Shown: positions 36,211 to 45,554, numbered from the stretch's first letter. The stretch is 64,000 nucleotides of DNA from Shewanella canadensis (GCF_003966225.1 NZ_RXNU01000002.1:434001-498000), one strand, 5' to 3'. A program made the numbers and translations. Notes: generated by a model not told the origin, from the sequence alone.

Positions 36211-37426
36211 CCAGCCAGATCTCTACATCCCGAATAATGAAGTTACCTGTGTAGACCGGATCGGGCTCACCGATAGGCTCCAGCTCAAAATAGTGCCTGT
36301 GCTCCTCGGGAAGGCCTTCATAGCCACAGATAACCTGATATAACCAGCTTTCCCTCTCCCAAGGCAGGTTCTGTTCATCAAGGTACTCCAACGCAGATTG
36401 ATTCCGTCCCGAGTCGATAACCGAGCAGAAATACTCATCGACGGCCAGTTTCAGCGGGTTATCCGGAATATCAAATTCTTCAGCCTGGCTCAGGGAGACA
36501 CTGACATCATGCTCACGAAGCTGAGGATCATGATTCGTACGAGCGATGGCTTTAATGCGTGAAACGATATCTAACAGCTCGGGCTCATAACCTGTGTTAT
36601 GTACATCCACCGCAGCCGGCGCCAGGATGGCTTCCGCGCGGTTAAATAGCGTGGGCAACTGTTTGTGGCTGACATGATCGACGGGCATGTAATCCGGATG
36701 CAGATCGGTATAAAGCAGCCACCCCTTAAGCAGACGGGTACGCCCTCTTATTTGGCGGAAGCGCCCGAGCAACTCGAGTAATCGTCCCTGCACCACACTG
36801 AGCTCCTGAGTACAATCACTCAGAGTCTCTTGCAGGCTAGTGACCAGAAGTTTTCGCAGTTCGCGAATATCACCCGCTATTTCACCCAACTCACTAAACT
36901 GGAACATCTCCAAGCCATTGAGTAGCTCTGTCACCTGACTCTGGGCTAACTCGTTTTCACGGATCTTGGCGTTAATGGTACCGACATAACCAAATTCGTT
37001 GTTGATACGACTCCACAGCACACGTATCGAGTATCTCAGCCCTTCGGCGAAGCTATACACGTGCTCATTCAAGTCGGCTAGATAGGCCTCAGAAGCACTA
37101 TAATCGACGTTATGGCGTGCCTCTTTATAATGACCCGCCAAGGTTTTAATACTGGCTAAGGAGGAGCCGACATTGGAGTCTATCTGACGATTACGCTCAT
37201 CACTCAGCGCCTCTTCGAGCACAGCGCGCACCGAACGCTTGAGACGTAACTCCTGATCCGGCTCAGGACGCCACAGGATTTCACTCTTACGCAGCTTTTC
37301 GATCGCGGCCGCGTTCTCTCCCCCTTCGGGTACGGAGCCCGAAAGGTAGACATCCATAACGAGATCGGCGTGTCTTCCCAACTGCTTAAGCAGCTTGACC
37401 CCGGCCTGATGTAAGTTTGTACTCAT
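36206..37426 (-). CDS. Probable kleisin-like subunit (MksF/JetA-type position)
   Basis: 406 residues, soluble, largely helical. Two long helical stretches lie around residues 125-225 (RYSIRVLWSRINNEFGYVGTI, then repeated Leu/Glu heptads), a pattern compatible with the central part of MukF/MksF-type kleisins. It is the last gene of a three-gene operon, starting 1 bp after the stop of the MukE-like gene. I do not recognise a specific motif, so the kleisin assignment rests on size, helical content and the neighbouring SMC-like ATPase. It could also be an unrelated accessory subunit. Confidence 0.6.
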   Translation of the reverse strand: MSTNLHQAGVKLLKQLGRHADLVMDVYLSGSVPEGGENAAAIEKLRKSEILWRPEPDQELRLKRSVRAVLEEALSDERNRQIDSNVGSSLASIKTLAGHYKEARHNVDYSASEAYLADLNEHVYSFAEGLRYSIRVLWSRINNEFGYVGTINAKIRENELAQSQVTELLNGLEMFQFSELGEIAGDIRELRKLLVTSLQETLSDCTQELSVVQGRLLELLGRFRQIRGRTRLLKGWLLYTDLHPDYMPVDHVSHKQLPTLFNRAEAILAPAAVDVHNTGYEPELLDIVSRIKAIARTNHDPQLREHDVSVSLSQAEEFDIPDNPLKLAVDEYFCSVIDSGRNQSALEYLDEQNLPWERESWLYQVICGYEGLPEEHRHYFELEPIGEPDPVYTGNFIIRDVEIWLA

Positions 37427-37427
37427 C

Positions 37428-38081
37428 TTAAACCAGATCCCTTTGGGTGGCGGTCTCAGCCTGCGCTTCCAGACTCAGCCCTTCGGTTTCATCGATAAAA
37501 CGGATAACCTCATAGAGATAATCTAACTTGCCGGTGGCGATAAAGATCTGCTTCTCGGCATTGGGACGGGTAAGGTAGCCCAACTCGACTAAACGTTTGA
37601 ACACCAATTTAATCTGGTTATCGACGTTGCTGCTGGTCGAGCCAAACAGACGGTAATGGCTTATCTTAGCCAGTTGCTCTCGAAATGCTGGCGTGTCTTC
37701 TATGCGGGTTTGCAGCTCAGTCAAACGTACCGCGGCGCCCTCAGACAGGGGGGCGTCTTGTCCACTGGACTCCTGTACCAGCACCAGCCACTCGACCAGC
37801 GGGATGAGTGCATTACAGATATCCCTGAACTGAGAAGAGATCACTTTACGCTCCGCATCCCCAAGCTGCAGGTAGCCACAGAAGAACACCTCGCCCTCCC
37901 CCGCCGAACCTATGGTCCGGTTTATCTGGTTCAGATAGGTTTCGACCCGCTCTCTAGTGGTTGAACTCTTCAGTGAACGCCAGGCTTCTTCATCGGTCGT
38001 TCGACAGATAAACTCTCCCTTAAGTAGACGTTCTATGATGGCGCCCGTTCCGACAATTGCGGTTTCTGTCATCTCACTCAT
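37428..38081 (-). CDS. MukE/MksE-like small subunit of an SMC-type complex
   Basis: 217 residues, soluble. The N-terminal AIIERLLKGEFICRTTDEEAW and the winged-helix-like C-terminal part (NQIKLVFKRLVELGYLTRPN, then IFIATGKLDYLYEVIRF) resemble MksE/JetB-type subunits, which use tandem winged helices to bind the kleisin and DNA. Its ATG (38081) overlaps the stop codon of the ATPase gene by one base (TAATG), so translation is coupled. The next gene starts one base after its stop. Family assignment is by pattern and context. Confidence 0.65.
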   Translation of the reverse strand: MSEMTETAIVGTGAIIERLLKGEFICRTTDEEAWRSLKSSTTRERVETYLNQINRTIGSAGEGEVFFCGYLQLGDAERKVISSQFRDICNALIPLVEWLVLVQESSGQDAPLSEGAAVRLTELQTRIEDTPAFREQLAKISHYRLFGSTSSNVDNQIKLVFKRLVELGYLTRPNAEKQIFIATGKLDYLYEVIRFIDETEGLSLEAQAETATQRDLV

Positions 38082-41000
38082 TACACCGCCTCCCTTGCGA
38101 ATCGTTTATTCAATTTATCTGCGATAGGGTTAGCCTGAGGCTTCACCACCTGAAGTTTCCGAGTCTGTTTATTGATGATGTAGCGGTTAGCGAACAAGTT
38201 TAGTACCTCAGATTCTGGGTTAGGGAAGGCGCCCAGAACGGAAATATTGTTGTTTTCACAGGCATCGAAAATCTTCTTCACGTTGGTATGATGCAAGGTG
38301 CCGAGTTCATCGATTGGCCAATGAATAGTGACATCCGAGCGGCCACGGAGCAGGCGGGTAAATGCCAGCAGGAACTTACATAAGATCAAATATGCCATAC
38401 CGTGACTGGAAGACTCATTGAGCTGGCGATCGGTGCGGATCACCAGATCGCTGTTACCCTCTTTTAGCCTCAGCTCAATTTCGAGCAGTTTAGAGATACC
38501 GCCGGAAAGTGCGGCTCGACCGATAATATCCAGGGCCCGGCGCATACTATTGGTGTAGTTTTCACCGGGAAGCTCGCTGAATCCATCGGCTTTCCATTGA
38601 CGGAAGGCTTTAACAAACTCCTCCAGCTCAGGCCAGAACTCCAGCTCGCTGATCCGTGAACGGATCTTAACCGCAGACTCGGATACCCCGTCGAGAAACA
38701 GCTCTTCACCCACTTCACGGGTGATCCGCGCACTTTGCGAGGCGATGCGGCGATCGATATCGGCCAGTACATCATAAAATGCGGTGAGATCGACACCAAA
38801 AATTCGTCCCTGCTCACGCAGCGCCATAATCGATTGCGGCACCATCACATTGAGCAGCTGTTCGAGTTGAGGGACCAGCTTGCGGTAATCCAACAGGCGG
38901 ATCCCTTTATCGTTTACAAAGCTGGACTCTTCACGAGCCCGCTCCCAGGTCTCAGACAGACTCGAGCCTGACTTGCTGGCGATAACCGAGTCGAAATGCT
39001 CCACATACTGCTTAACCGAGCCTAATAAGCTGTCTCTTTTCAGTAGCTGGTCTTCACCCTGGCGCAGACGTTCGGTGAGGCCCCCCTGAGCATCATCATT
39101 ATTAGCCGGCAATTTAAGCTCACTAAGCTTACGCATCACGCTACGCAGTTTAGTTAAGTTCTCCGATGCCTCTACCTGTATGGCATCAGATTGCTTACGC
39201 TGGCCATCCAGCTCCTGTCTTTTCGCTTTAACTTCATTGGCTTTTGACTTGAGTTGCTGCTCGAGATCTGAGGTTGCATGTTTGACTGTGCTCAGCTCAG
39301 TTTGCAACTTAGGCTTACGCATTAACCAGGTATGCTGATACCAATCTTCATATCTGAGTACCTCGTTACGACGCTGTTCAGCCTGACAGATACTCGACTC
39401 CAGCCCCCGGATCTCTTGCTTAAGTGCCAGGATCTTATCTTCATCGACACCACGAGATTTAAGCTCGTTCTTATACCATTGCTCACAGGCCTTGAGCTCG
39501 CTCTTAGCATGATCGCGTCTTTGTTGAATATTTTCCTTTGTCTGCTCCAGCTGAGTGTCTAACGCGCCAACCACCTCCTGCCAGTAGGCATTTTTCTCCA
39601 TTCTGGCTTCTAATGCCTGCTCTTTTTGCTCTTCGAGCCATTCCTGGTGTTGATGCTTCAGCTGCTTGATATCACTGTCTAAACGGCTCAGTTGCTTCTG
39701 CGCTTCTGATTTTCGTTCCTTGAGTGCTTTATTGATCTTATCTTGCTCGGCGCGCTTATCATCGAACAGGCGGCGAAGATCGTCACGACTGTTCTTATAG
39801 GCCGTACGGGCAAAGGTCAATTCCCGGGTCAACCCATCCAATTCTGCATTGATGGCGACCAGGCTGTCTTCGGCCTCGGCCTGTAACTCTTTGGCGCCGA
39901 CTAACGCCTCTTCGGCCTTAGCATGACGAATACGTAACTCTTGCTCAGAAGCCGCATATTCCGGCGACTCGATAGCCTTAAGATCCAGCTGAATTCCATA
40001 GAGGGCCTCTAAGTCATCACTGAGCATGGCTGGGTGCAGGTCGCTGCGATGTAACAACTCAGGGTTGATCACCTTACCTAAACTGTTCTCCCAGCCATCG
40101 ACCTCTTTGCGTAAAAACTCAAGCAGTGTATGAGATTGAGGAAACAGAACATGGTGTAGTTCGTCGAGCTCACTCTCACGTTCAGTCACCCGAATACCGG
40201 CCAGACGCAGACTCTCATTGGCCTGATCTCGCTTGGCACGCAGTTTACGCTCCTCAATGGTGAACCTGTCGACCTTGGTATTGCAGACTTCCTGCTCTTC
40301 ATCGGCCCGAGTGATCCGCTCATCGAACACGGCCAATGCCAGCTTTTCCTCTTCTGTATAGGTCACACTATCGACACGCACCTTGAGTTCGGCTGTCGAT
40401 AACTTAAGTTGATATTCCTCTTGATGAAACTTTTCACGACCACTGTCCATCAGCTCGCGCCATTGACCGCCCAACGCCTCCAGCTCGCTTCGCCCCTGTT
40501 CACGCTGCTTGTCTCTGGCTTCGCGCTGCTTATCTTGAGCCTGATGCAGGTTTTCCAGCTCCCTGTTAAGCCCTTCACCAATTTTACTGCGACGGGCATT
40601 GTATGCCGCTTCGATATCCTGATGCTTCTCAGTCTGCAGCTTATGGCGCTCGGTCAAGTTCTCCAAACTGCCACGCCAGTTGGGCAGCTGCTCTAAGTCC
40701 AATTTGGCCTGTTCGATATCGGCATCTAAGAAGGCACCGTGTTGGTCTTCTATCGCGTCTAACTCATACTCACACTTGGCGACGTCCCCCTTCGCGGCAG
40801 ACAGATCTAAGCTGAGCTCATCACGCTGCTCTTTCCACTCATCATCTAGCTGCCTTAACTCACCATTGAGCGCTTTGGAGAGGTCTTGGTTATGCTCCTG
40901 ACGCTCCACTTCTGTAGTTTCATCTTTACTGTAACCACGCTTAAGACTCGAAAGGCGCAGCTCGGCACTCAAGAGTTGATTAAACTCCTGCTCAAGCTTT

Positions 41001-41755
41001 TCAAATTCCGGGCGGATCTGCTCGAACCCCTGAATCAACTGGCTGTCTCGTATCCAGGCTTCGACACGCTGAGGGTTCAGACGTGAACTCGGCGGATTAA
41101 CTCCGTCCTCTTCCAAAATGGCGGCGATCATCGATTTTATCGTCTCCATCTTGCCCTCTTTCGAGTGCACCGCCTTGGCTAACTTTTCGATATGACGCAG
41201 TGAATGCTCGGGTTCACATAAAGAGAACTGTCTCGCGTAGGTGCGCAGCTCGGTGCGATTACTCCCCGTGCTCAACAGGGCACGATCGTTTTGAATTATG
41301 GCGCGAAATTCCCGGGTATTAAGCAGGTTAGTCACTGCGATGCCGGCACGCTTCATCTCCCTGCCCAGCTCCGCCATGGTATAGCAAAGCACTGTGTCGC
41401 CATTTTTTGACTTCACATAATCGTCAAGCTCGAACTCCTTCGCGATGAAACGATAATTAACCCCTTTACCATCACCGGCAGAAGCCAGAACCGCTTGATT
41501 TAACAAGCCATCGGCGCGCTTATATTCATAGATGATAAAACTTGAATCATGAGGCAGATACCAACGCTCAAAACTATCTCGGGTAGAGGGCACGACTCGA
41601 CTTGGATACTCACCATAAAAAACCGGGACCAAACGCTGAAGCGTTGTCTTTCCTGAGGCATTGGTACCACAGATATTCGTGTGACCGTCGAGGGCGAGTT
41701 CCACTACGCCAGGTAGGTGCGTATCGATAAGCACAATTCGATTCAAGCTTGGCAT
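38081..41755 (-). CDS. SMC/Mks-like coiled-coil ATPase (DUF3584 type)
   Basis: 1224 residues. Walker A GTNASGKTTL lies at 30-39, and a YLP motif (RWYLPHD) at about 65-70; GKT plus YLP are features I recall for the DUF3584 family. Residues about 250-900 are long heptad coiled coil (many QxxL/ExxL runs), broken near 500-560 where a hinge-like domain could lie. The C-terminal head has a signature-like NESSSHGMAYLILC and Walker B THIWPIDELGTL-type segment (IHWPIDELG), then a late Ala/Phe loop. This is the architecture of MukB, MksB and JetC. It should fold DNA or act on incoming DNA with the two downstream gene products. First gene of the operon. Confidence 0.85.
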   Translation of the reverse strand: MPSLNRIVLIDTHLPGVVELALDGHTNICGTNASGKTTLQRLVPVFYGEYPSRVVPSTRDSFERWYLPHDSSFIIYEYKRADGLLNQAVLASAGDGKGVNYRFIAKEFELDDYVKSKNGDTVLCYTMAELGREMKRAGIAVTNLLNTREFRAIIQNDRALLSTGSNRTELRTYARQFSLCEPEHSLRHIEKLAKAVHSKEGKMETIKSMIAAILEEDGVNPPSSRLNPQRVEAWIRDSQLIQGFEQIRPEFEKLEQEFNQLLSAELRLSSLKRGYSKDETTEVERQEHNQDLSKALNGELRQLDDEWKEQRDELSLDLSAAKGDVAKCEYELDAIEDQHGAFLDADIEQAKLDLEQLPNWRGSLENLTERHKLQTEKHQDIEAAYNARRSKIGEGLNRELENLHQAQDKQREARDKQREQGRSELEALGGQWRELMDSGREKFHQEEYQLKLSTAELKVRVDSVTYTEEEKLALAVFDERITRADEEQEVCNTKVDRFTIEERKLRAKRDQANESLRLAGIRVTERESELDELHHVLFPQSHTLLEFLRKEVDGWENSLGKVINPELLHRSDLHPAMLSDDLEALYGIQLDLKAIESPEYAASEQELRIRHAKAEEALVGAKELQAEAEDSLVAINAELDGLTRELTFARTAYKNSRDDLRRLFDDKRAEQDKINKALKERKSEAQKQLSRLDSDIKQLKHQHQEWLEEQKEQALEARMEKNAYWQEVVGALDTQLEQTKENIQQRRDHAKSELKACEQWYKNELKSRGVDEDKILALKQEIRGLESSICQAEQRRNEVLRYEDWYQHTWLMRKPKLQTELSTVKHATSDLEQQLKSKANEVKAKRQELDGQRKQSDAIQVEASENLTKLRSVMRKLSELKLPANNDDAQGGLTERLRQGEDQLLKRDSLLGSVKQYVEHFDSVIASKSGSSLSETWERAREESSFVNDKGIRLLDYRKLVPQLEQLLNVMVPQSIMALREQGRIFGVDLTAFYDVLADIDRRIASQSARITREVGEELFLDGVSESAVKIRSRISELEFWPELEEFVKAFRQWKADGFSELPGENYTNSMRRALDIIGRAALSGGISKLLEIELRLKEGNSDLVIRTDRQLNESSSHGMAYLILCKFLLAFTRLLRGRSDVTIHWPIDELGTLHHTNVKKIFDACENNNISVLGAFPNPESEVLNLFANRYIINKQTRKLQVVKPQANPIADKLNKRFAREAV

Positions 41756-42146
41756 TTCTTTCCTTATCCAAACGGAGCCTCTTTTGAGGCCAAAGCAGGC
41801 AATAGAGCATCACAAACACAGAGCCGGGGTCGGTTCTCTGCACTTTTCGTTAACCTTAGGGCTCACGTAGCGATCTTTTTAGAGACACTAAAATAGATCA
41901 AAGCGGCAGCGAGCGCAATCAAGTGCACGCAGGCAATGTTCAGTGAAGTTTAAAAGCGGGATCATACGCTAATTTGCATCAAAATGACGTTCAAGGAAAG
42001 AGCAATCGAAAGTGGCACTAACGGCCATGTTTATAGTAAAGATAAAGGAACTGAGAAAGAGAAGTAAACCAGAGTAATATAGCCATTTAAATTAAAGGTG
42101 CGAGCTTATATCCACCTATTCACTCGCACCTTTAACCTTGGCGACC
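41756..42146. other. Intergenic region upstream of the SMC-like operon
   Basis: 391 bp between two minus-strand units. It contains the promoter region for the SMC-like operon. It also holds a hairpin at 42092-42135, described separately, near the end of the AGCS gene. No credible ORF is present. Confidence 0.5.
42092..42135 (-). terminator. Hairpin after the AGCS symporter gene
   Basis: TTAAAGGTGCGAG (42092-42104) pairs with CTCGCACCTTTAA (42123-42135), a 13 bp perfect stem with an 18 nt loop. It starts 11 bp after the stop codon. The T run after it is weak (TTTAATTTAAA), so efficiency is uncertain. Confidence 0.65.
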
Positions 42147-43526
42147 TTAGCCCGGCATCACCTCGGCATTATCCACAAGCTTACTGTCACGCTTGGAGAA
42201 ATAACGTACGGTTTCAGCGTGGATAACATGACGTAGGCCGATAATTGCTATCAGGTTAGGAATCGCCATCAGGCCATTAACGGTATCGGCAAGCAACCAG
42301 ATCATATCCAGTTGAATGAAGGCCCCGACAGCAATCAGGCCCAGAAACAATCCCTGATAAAGCCGTAGGCCCCTGTCTCCCATCAAATAGTACCAACAAC
42401 GCTCACCGTAATAGTGCCAACCTAAAATCGTGGTAAAGGCAAAACAGACCAGAGCGACCGTCACTAAGTACTGGCCGACCAATGCCGAACCACCGCTGGC
42501 AAAGGCGGCACTGGTCATGGCCGCACCAGCAGTTTCACCACTCCACACTCCGGTAATGATCAATACGAGTCCGGTCATGGTACAGATGATGATGGTATCG
42601 AAAAATGTGCCCGTCATACTGACCAAGCCTTGCTCTACCGGCTCATTGGTCTTGGCTGCGGCGGCGGCAATCGGCGCGCTGCCCAGTCCCGCTTCATTTG
42701 AGAACACGCCGCGGGCAATACCGATTTGCAGCGCCTGTGCTACCGTCGCCCCGAGGAAACCACCGGCAGCAGAGATAGGCGTAAAGGCTGACTCAATAAT
42801 TAGCTGAAATGCCGGCAGAATTTGATCTGAAAAAGCGACTAAGATCCACACGCAGGCCAGAATATAGCCTAGCGCCATCGTCGGTACTAACCTCTGCGCC
42901 ACATTGGCAATACGCTTAACCCCACCCAGAGTGACCGCCGCAACGAGCACGGTTAACACCAGGGCAGTTACCCAGGTCGGCACATGGAAGGCAATGGTCA
43001 TGGCATCGCTGATAGCATTGACCTGCGCAAAGGTACCTATACCGAAGAAAGCGACGCCGACACCAAACACGGCGAACAATTTTGCCATCCAGCCCAGTCC
43101 CAGACCACGCTCGATATAATACATGGGTCCACCGGCAATCTGTCCCCTTGCATCTGTAGTGCGATACTTAACAGCCAACATACACTCGGCATATTTGGTG
43201 GCCATACCGAAGAAGGCCGCCAGCCACATCCAAAACAGCGCGCCGGGGCCGCCAATCTTGATAGCGGTGGCGACACCGACAATATTACCGGTACCGATTG
43301 TCGCAGAGAGCGCAGTACAAAGGGCGGCAAAGGATGAGAGGTCTCCCTTACCAGTCGCGGGTTTAAACAATAACCTCAGCGCTAGAGGCAGGCGAAATAC
43401 CTGAATAAGCTTGAGTCTGACGGTGAGATAGAGTCCCGTACCAACCAAAAGGCATAAGGTAATAGGTCCCCAAACGATGGCGTTAACATTAGCCAGCAGG
43501 TCGGCGATTAAGAGTTGAAAATTCAT
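42147..43526 (-). CDS. Sodium:alanine/glycine symporter (AGCS family)
   Basis: 459 residues with about 11 TM helices. Family segments: GTGNIVGVA (about 79-87), GGPMYYIERGLG (about 128-139), and the conserved GVFSNEAGLGSAP near 270-282. It imports alanine or glycine with Na+. The frame is open to 43550, but ATG 43526 (MNFQLLIADLL) follows GAGGAATGT at the right distance and is preferred. A glycine riboswitch lies about 420-580 bp upstream on the same strand, pointing to glycine as effector and probable substrate. A MITE-like element separates the riboswitch from the gene. Confidence 0.94.
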   Translation of the reverse strand: MNFQLLIADLLANVNAIVWGPITLCLLVGTGLYLTVRLKLIQVFRLPLALRLLFKPATGKGDLSSFAALCTALSATIGTGNIVGVATAIKIGGPGALFWMWLAAFFGMATKYAECMLAVKYRTTDARGQIAGGPMYYIERGLGLGWMAKLFAVFGVGVAFFGIGTFAQVNAISDAMTIAFHVPTWVTALVLTVLVAAVTLGGVKRIANVAQRLVPTMALGYILACVWILVAFSDQILPAFQLIIESAFTPISAAGGFLGATVAQALQIGIARGVFSNEAGLGSAPIAAAAAKTNEPVEQGLVSMTGTFFDTIIICTMTGLVLIITGVWSGETAGAAMTSAAFASGGSALVGQYLVTVALVCFAFTTILGWHYYGERCWYYLMGDRGLRLYQGLFLGLIAVGAFIQLDMIWLLADTVNGLMAIPNLIAIIGLRHVIHAETVRYFSKRDSKLVDNAEVMPG

Positions 43527-43543
43527 ACATTCCTCGAGTCTAT

Positions 43544-43805
43544 TACCCAAGCCACCTCATGATGCGAGTTTCAGAGCTCCCGTAGGATAGCCGAGCAAGG
43601 CAGTGATTGAGAGAATGGTTGCTCCCTTGTCGATATCACTAACGCTGCACCGATATTCTACGGGAACTCCCGAAGGGCAAATCGATAAGCAACATTTTTC
43701 TGTGTTATGAAATATTGAATTAGAATAACTAGTCCTGCTATTTCATGCCTTGAACTCTGTCACTTCTCGATTTGCTGAATTCTGCATATTGAGGTGGTTT
43801 GGGTA
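43544..43805. mobile_element. MITE-like element with TACCCAA-type inverted ends
   Basis: A 262 bp element. Left end: TACCCAAGCCACCTCATGATGC from 43544. Right end: its inverted counterpart ending TGAGGTGGTTTGGGTA at 43790-43805; 15 of the terminal 16 bases match. A second internal inverted pair (CTCCCGTAG near 43578, CTACGGGAA near 43659) can extend the fold. The internal core GAATGGTTGCTCCCTTGT (43613-43630) is nearly identical to one in the other MITE (58433-58450). It encodes no protein. A target duplication could not be defined. Confidence 0.8.
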
Positions 43806-43947
43806 TTACTACTTAATTAATAAACGGAGGAGGAAAAGAAATGGCTGTTGAGCGACGCGCCGGACGCAATAGCAAGCCATATTCACCGGGCAATACAGCC
43901 AAACGGTAAAAATAGCCCACGACGACAAACGACAGGGACTGTGCAGT

Positions 43948-44110
43948 CATCCTCTCCTCTGTCCTTTTGCCTGAGCGTTTCGCGTCGATAGCCAAACGAT
44001 AAGTTTGGCTATTGGTCAGTGAACGAATTCACTGTGACACTTTCGCCTTCGGCGCCGTAATACAGTTATTCAGATTTGAACAGTTGTTTACGATCTCTCC
44101 AGAGGCTCGT
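43948..44110 (-). promoter_or_regulatory. Glycine riboswitch (single aptamer)
   Basis: Read on the minus strand, the sequence contains the near-invariant glycine aptamer elements in order: CCTCTGGAGAGA (about 44107-44096), GGCGCCGAAGGCGAAA (about 44056-44041), GAAACGCTCAGGCAAAAGGA (about 43982-43963) and CAGAGGAGAGG. CCTCTG at the 5' end pairs with CAGAGG to close P1. A variable stem AGCCAAAC/GTTTGGCT lies in between (about 43990-44012). I find no second aptamer downstream, so this is a singlet. It controls the AGCS symporter gene, presumably on glycine binding. Confidence 0.94.
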
Positions 44111-44653
44111 CCAGTAACAGTCCACGCCAATCACAATTGGCACCTGAAAGAGTATTTGGCTTAACTAAATAAATGTACTCAATTAAAAGTACGAGATAAA
44201 AAGCGCTAAACCAAAGTTGCCTCGTCGGTGTGGGGGCAATTCCCCACTCTCCTGCTACCTTCATCCGAACGGATTGCCAAATGCATCGTGAATAATCGCG
44301 ATAGATTTGGCAGGTTGCACAGAATGCAGCAATCTAATGCTTTGCTCAAGTCGGTTAGATCACACTTTTACCTTAGATTCGACAGATGTGCTTTTTTTGG
44401 ACAGAAAGAGAGGGGCGAGGTTCGAGATGCTAGGTTCTAGGTTCTAGATGCGAGGAAGAGGCCAGAGTTCTTTTATGTAGGAGCGGCTTTAGCCGCGAAT
44501 CTTTAAACGTTTCGAGCCATAAGATAAAGACTTTCGATACATGGTCTGGATTCAGCTCTTTACAAAGAGTGAGTTCAGAATGACGGTAAATCAATGCATT
44601 CAGGCATTCAGGCTGGATCCTGAAACGGGTTCAGGATGACCAGCATGCAGACA
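44111..44653. repeat. Intergenic region with several extragenic repeat types
   Basis: About 540 bp without a credible gene. Features: heptamer run at 44416-44457; a GCGGCTTTAGCCGC palindrome (44483-44496) inside a TGTAGGAGCGGCTTT stretch typical of REP-like elements; and two imperfect hairpins of the CTGGATYC...ATGAC type at 44546-44584 and 44613-44640. The promoter of the riboswitch transcript should lie in the left part (near 44120-44200). The short ORF at 44228-44440 overlaps the repeats and has no ribosome site. Confidence 0.7.
44416..44457 (+). repeat. Heptamer run (six units)
   Basis: Six consecutive 7 bp units in perfect phase: CGAGGTT, CGAGATG, CTAGGTT, CTAGGTT, CTAGATG, CGAGGAA. This is the clearest copy of the dispersed heptamer family in the window. 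Confidence 0.9.
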
Positions 44654-45355
44654 TTAAAAGCTGGTTCTGCGGCCTTCATAGGTATCGCACATACCTTGCA
44701 CTTTATCTGCCTCATAGGGACGCAGGCCACTCATGACCAGGGTTTTCACTCCCGTGCCCACTAAGGTATCGCCGCTATGTAGCTCAAACTTCAGGGTGAC
44801 ATTACCGCGCTTACCGTCGACGATAAGTTCTTGTTCAACCAGTGAAAGTGTCACTTTGGTAAAATCGAGAGTATTCAAATCGAATGACATGCTCTCGTAG
44901 ATAACCAGTGGACGTGCCGGGTTTATCATCACCTGATGTTGCTTCATCATAGGCACAAGCACATGAATAAAGTTCAATCCGGAAAAAGCCACATAACTAC
45001 GGATAAAGGATTCTATCTGGGCTTCGCAATTTCTCACATCACCCTGTCGTTCAACACTCAGATAGTGCTTCTCTTTATCATCATGAACATCAAAGCTCTC
45101 GCCGACTGACTCTGGGAACTCCAACTTCACTCCATCTCCCACCATACCGGCGAAGGTAAAGCTCATCTTCTGACTTAAACCATATTCCCCTAACACCAAA
45201 GAAAATAACAGGTCACCTGGCACACAGAAACGCTTAGCACCTTCATCATGGATAGGATTAAAATCCTGAGCCACGATTTTTGCAAAGTCACTCGCCTGAG
45301 ATGGGAGAATTGAGACCGATTGATTTTCTTTTTTATAATATGGAGTTAGGAACAT
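44654..45355 (-). CDS. DUF3581 family protein
   Basis: About 233 residues, soluble. The segment AQDFNPIHDEGAKRF near residue 31 looks like the active-site helix of MaoC/hot-dog dehydratases (DxNPxH), and the rest is beta-rich, compatible with a double hot-dog. The overall sequence matches what I recall as DUF3581, common in Shewanella and Vibrio, function unknown. The frame is open to a GTG at 45361, but ATG 45355 (MFLTPYYKK) is the more likely start. A hairpin of the CTGGATCC...GGATGAC type lies just after the stop. Confidence 0.85.
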   Translation of the reverse strand: MFLTPYYKKENQSVSILPSQASDFAKIVAQDFNPIHDEGAKRFCVPGDLLFSLVLGEYGLSQKMSFTFAGMVGDGVKLEFPESVGESFDVHDDKEKHYLSVERQGDVRNCEAQIESFIRSYVAFSGLNFIHVLVPMMKQHQVMINPARPLVIYESMSFDLNTLDFTKVTLSLVEQELIVDGKRGNVTLKFELHSGDTLVGTGVKTLVMSGLRPYEADKVQGMCDTYEGRRTSF

Positions 45356-45554
45356 AGTCACTCAAATAATTGTTGAAGCATAAAATAGCCGCACATTTTA
45401 TATCAAAATCCCTTAAACACTCACCCGATGACTTAACGCTCAAGAATTTATAAGCCAAATACAGACTTTGGGCAACAGCCCTGACGAGTTAACAATTGTA
45501 AAGAAAGCTGAGCTTAAGTTAATTTTAATACAACCAGCTTAGGATGCGCATAGA

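Noticed and set aside
34399..43526. A JetD/MksG-type nuclease gene near the SMC-like operon
   Set aside because: The flanking genes are an SLC1-type symporter and an AGCS symporter; no TOPRIM-like protein is present.
43811..43995. Possible second glycine aptamer downstream of the first, or a 60-residue protein
   Set aside because: The segment lacks GCCGAAGG and CTCAGGCAAAAGG elements; the ORF at 43813-43995 overlaps the riboswitch 3' arm and is not protein-like.
44228..44440. 70-residue ORF in the intergenic region before DUF3581
   Set aside because: It ends inside the heptamer repeats, has no ribosome site and no recognisable domain.
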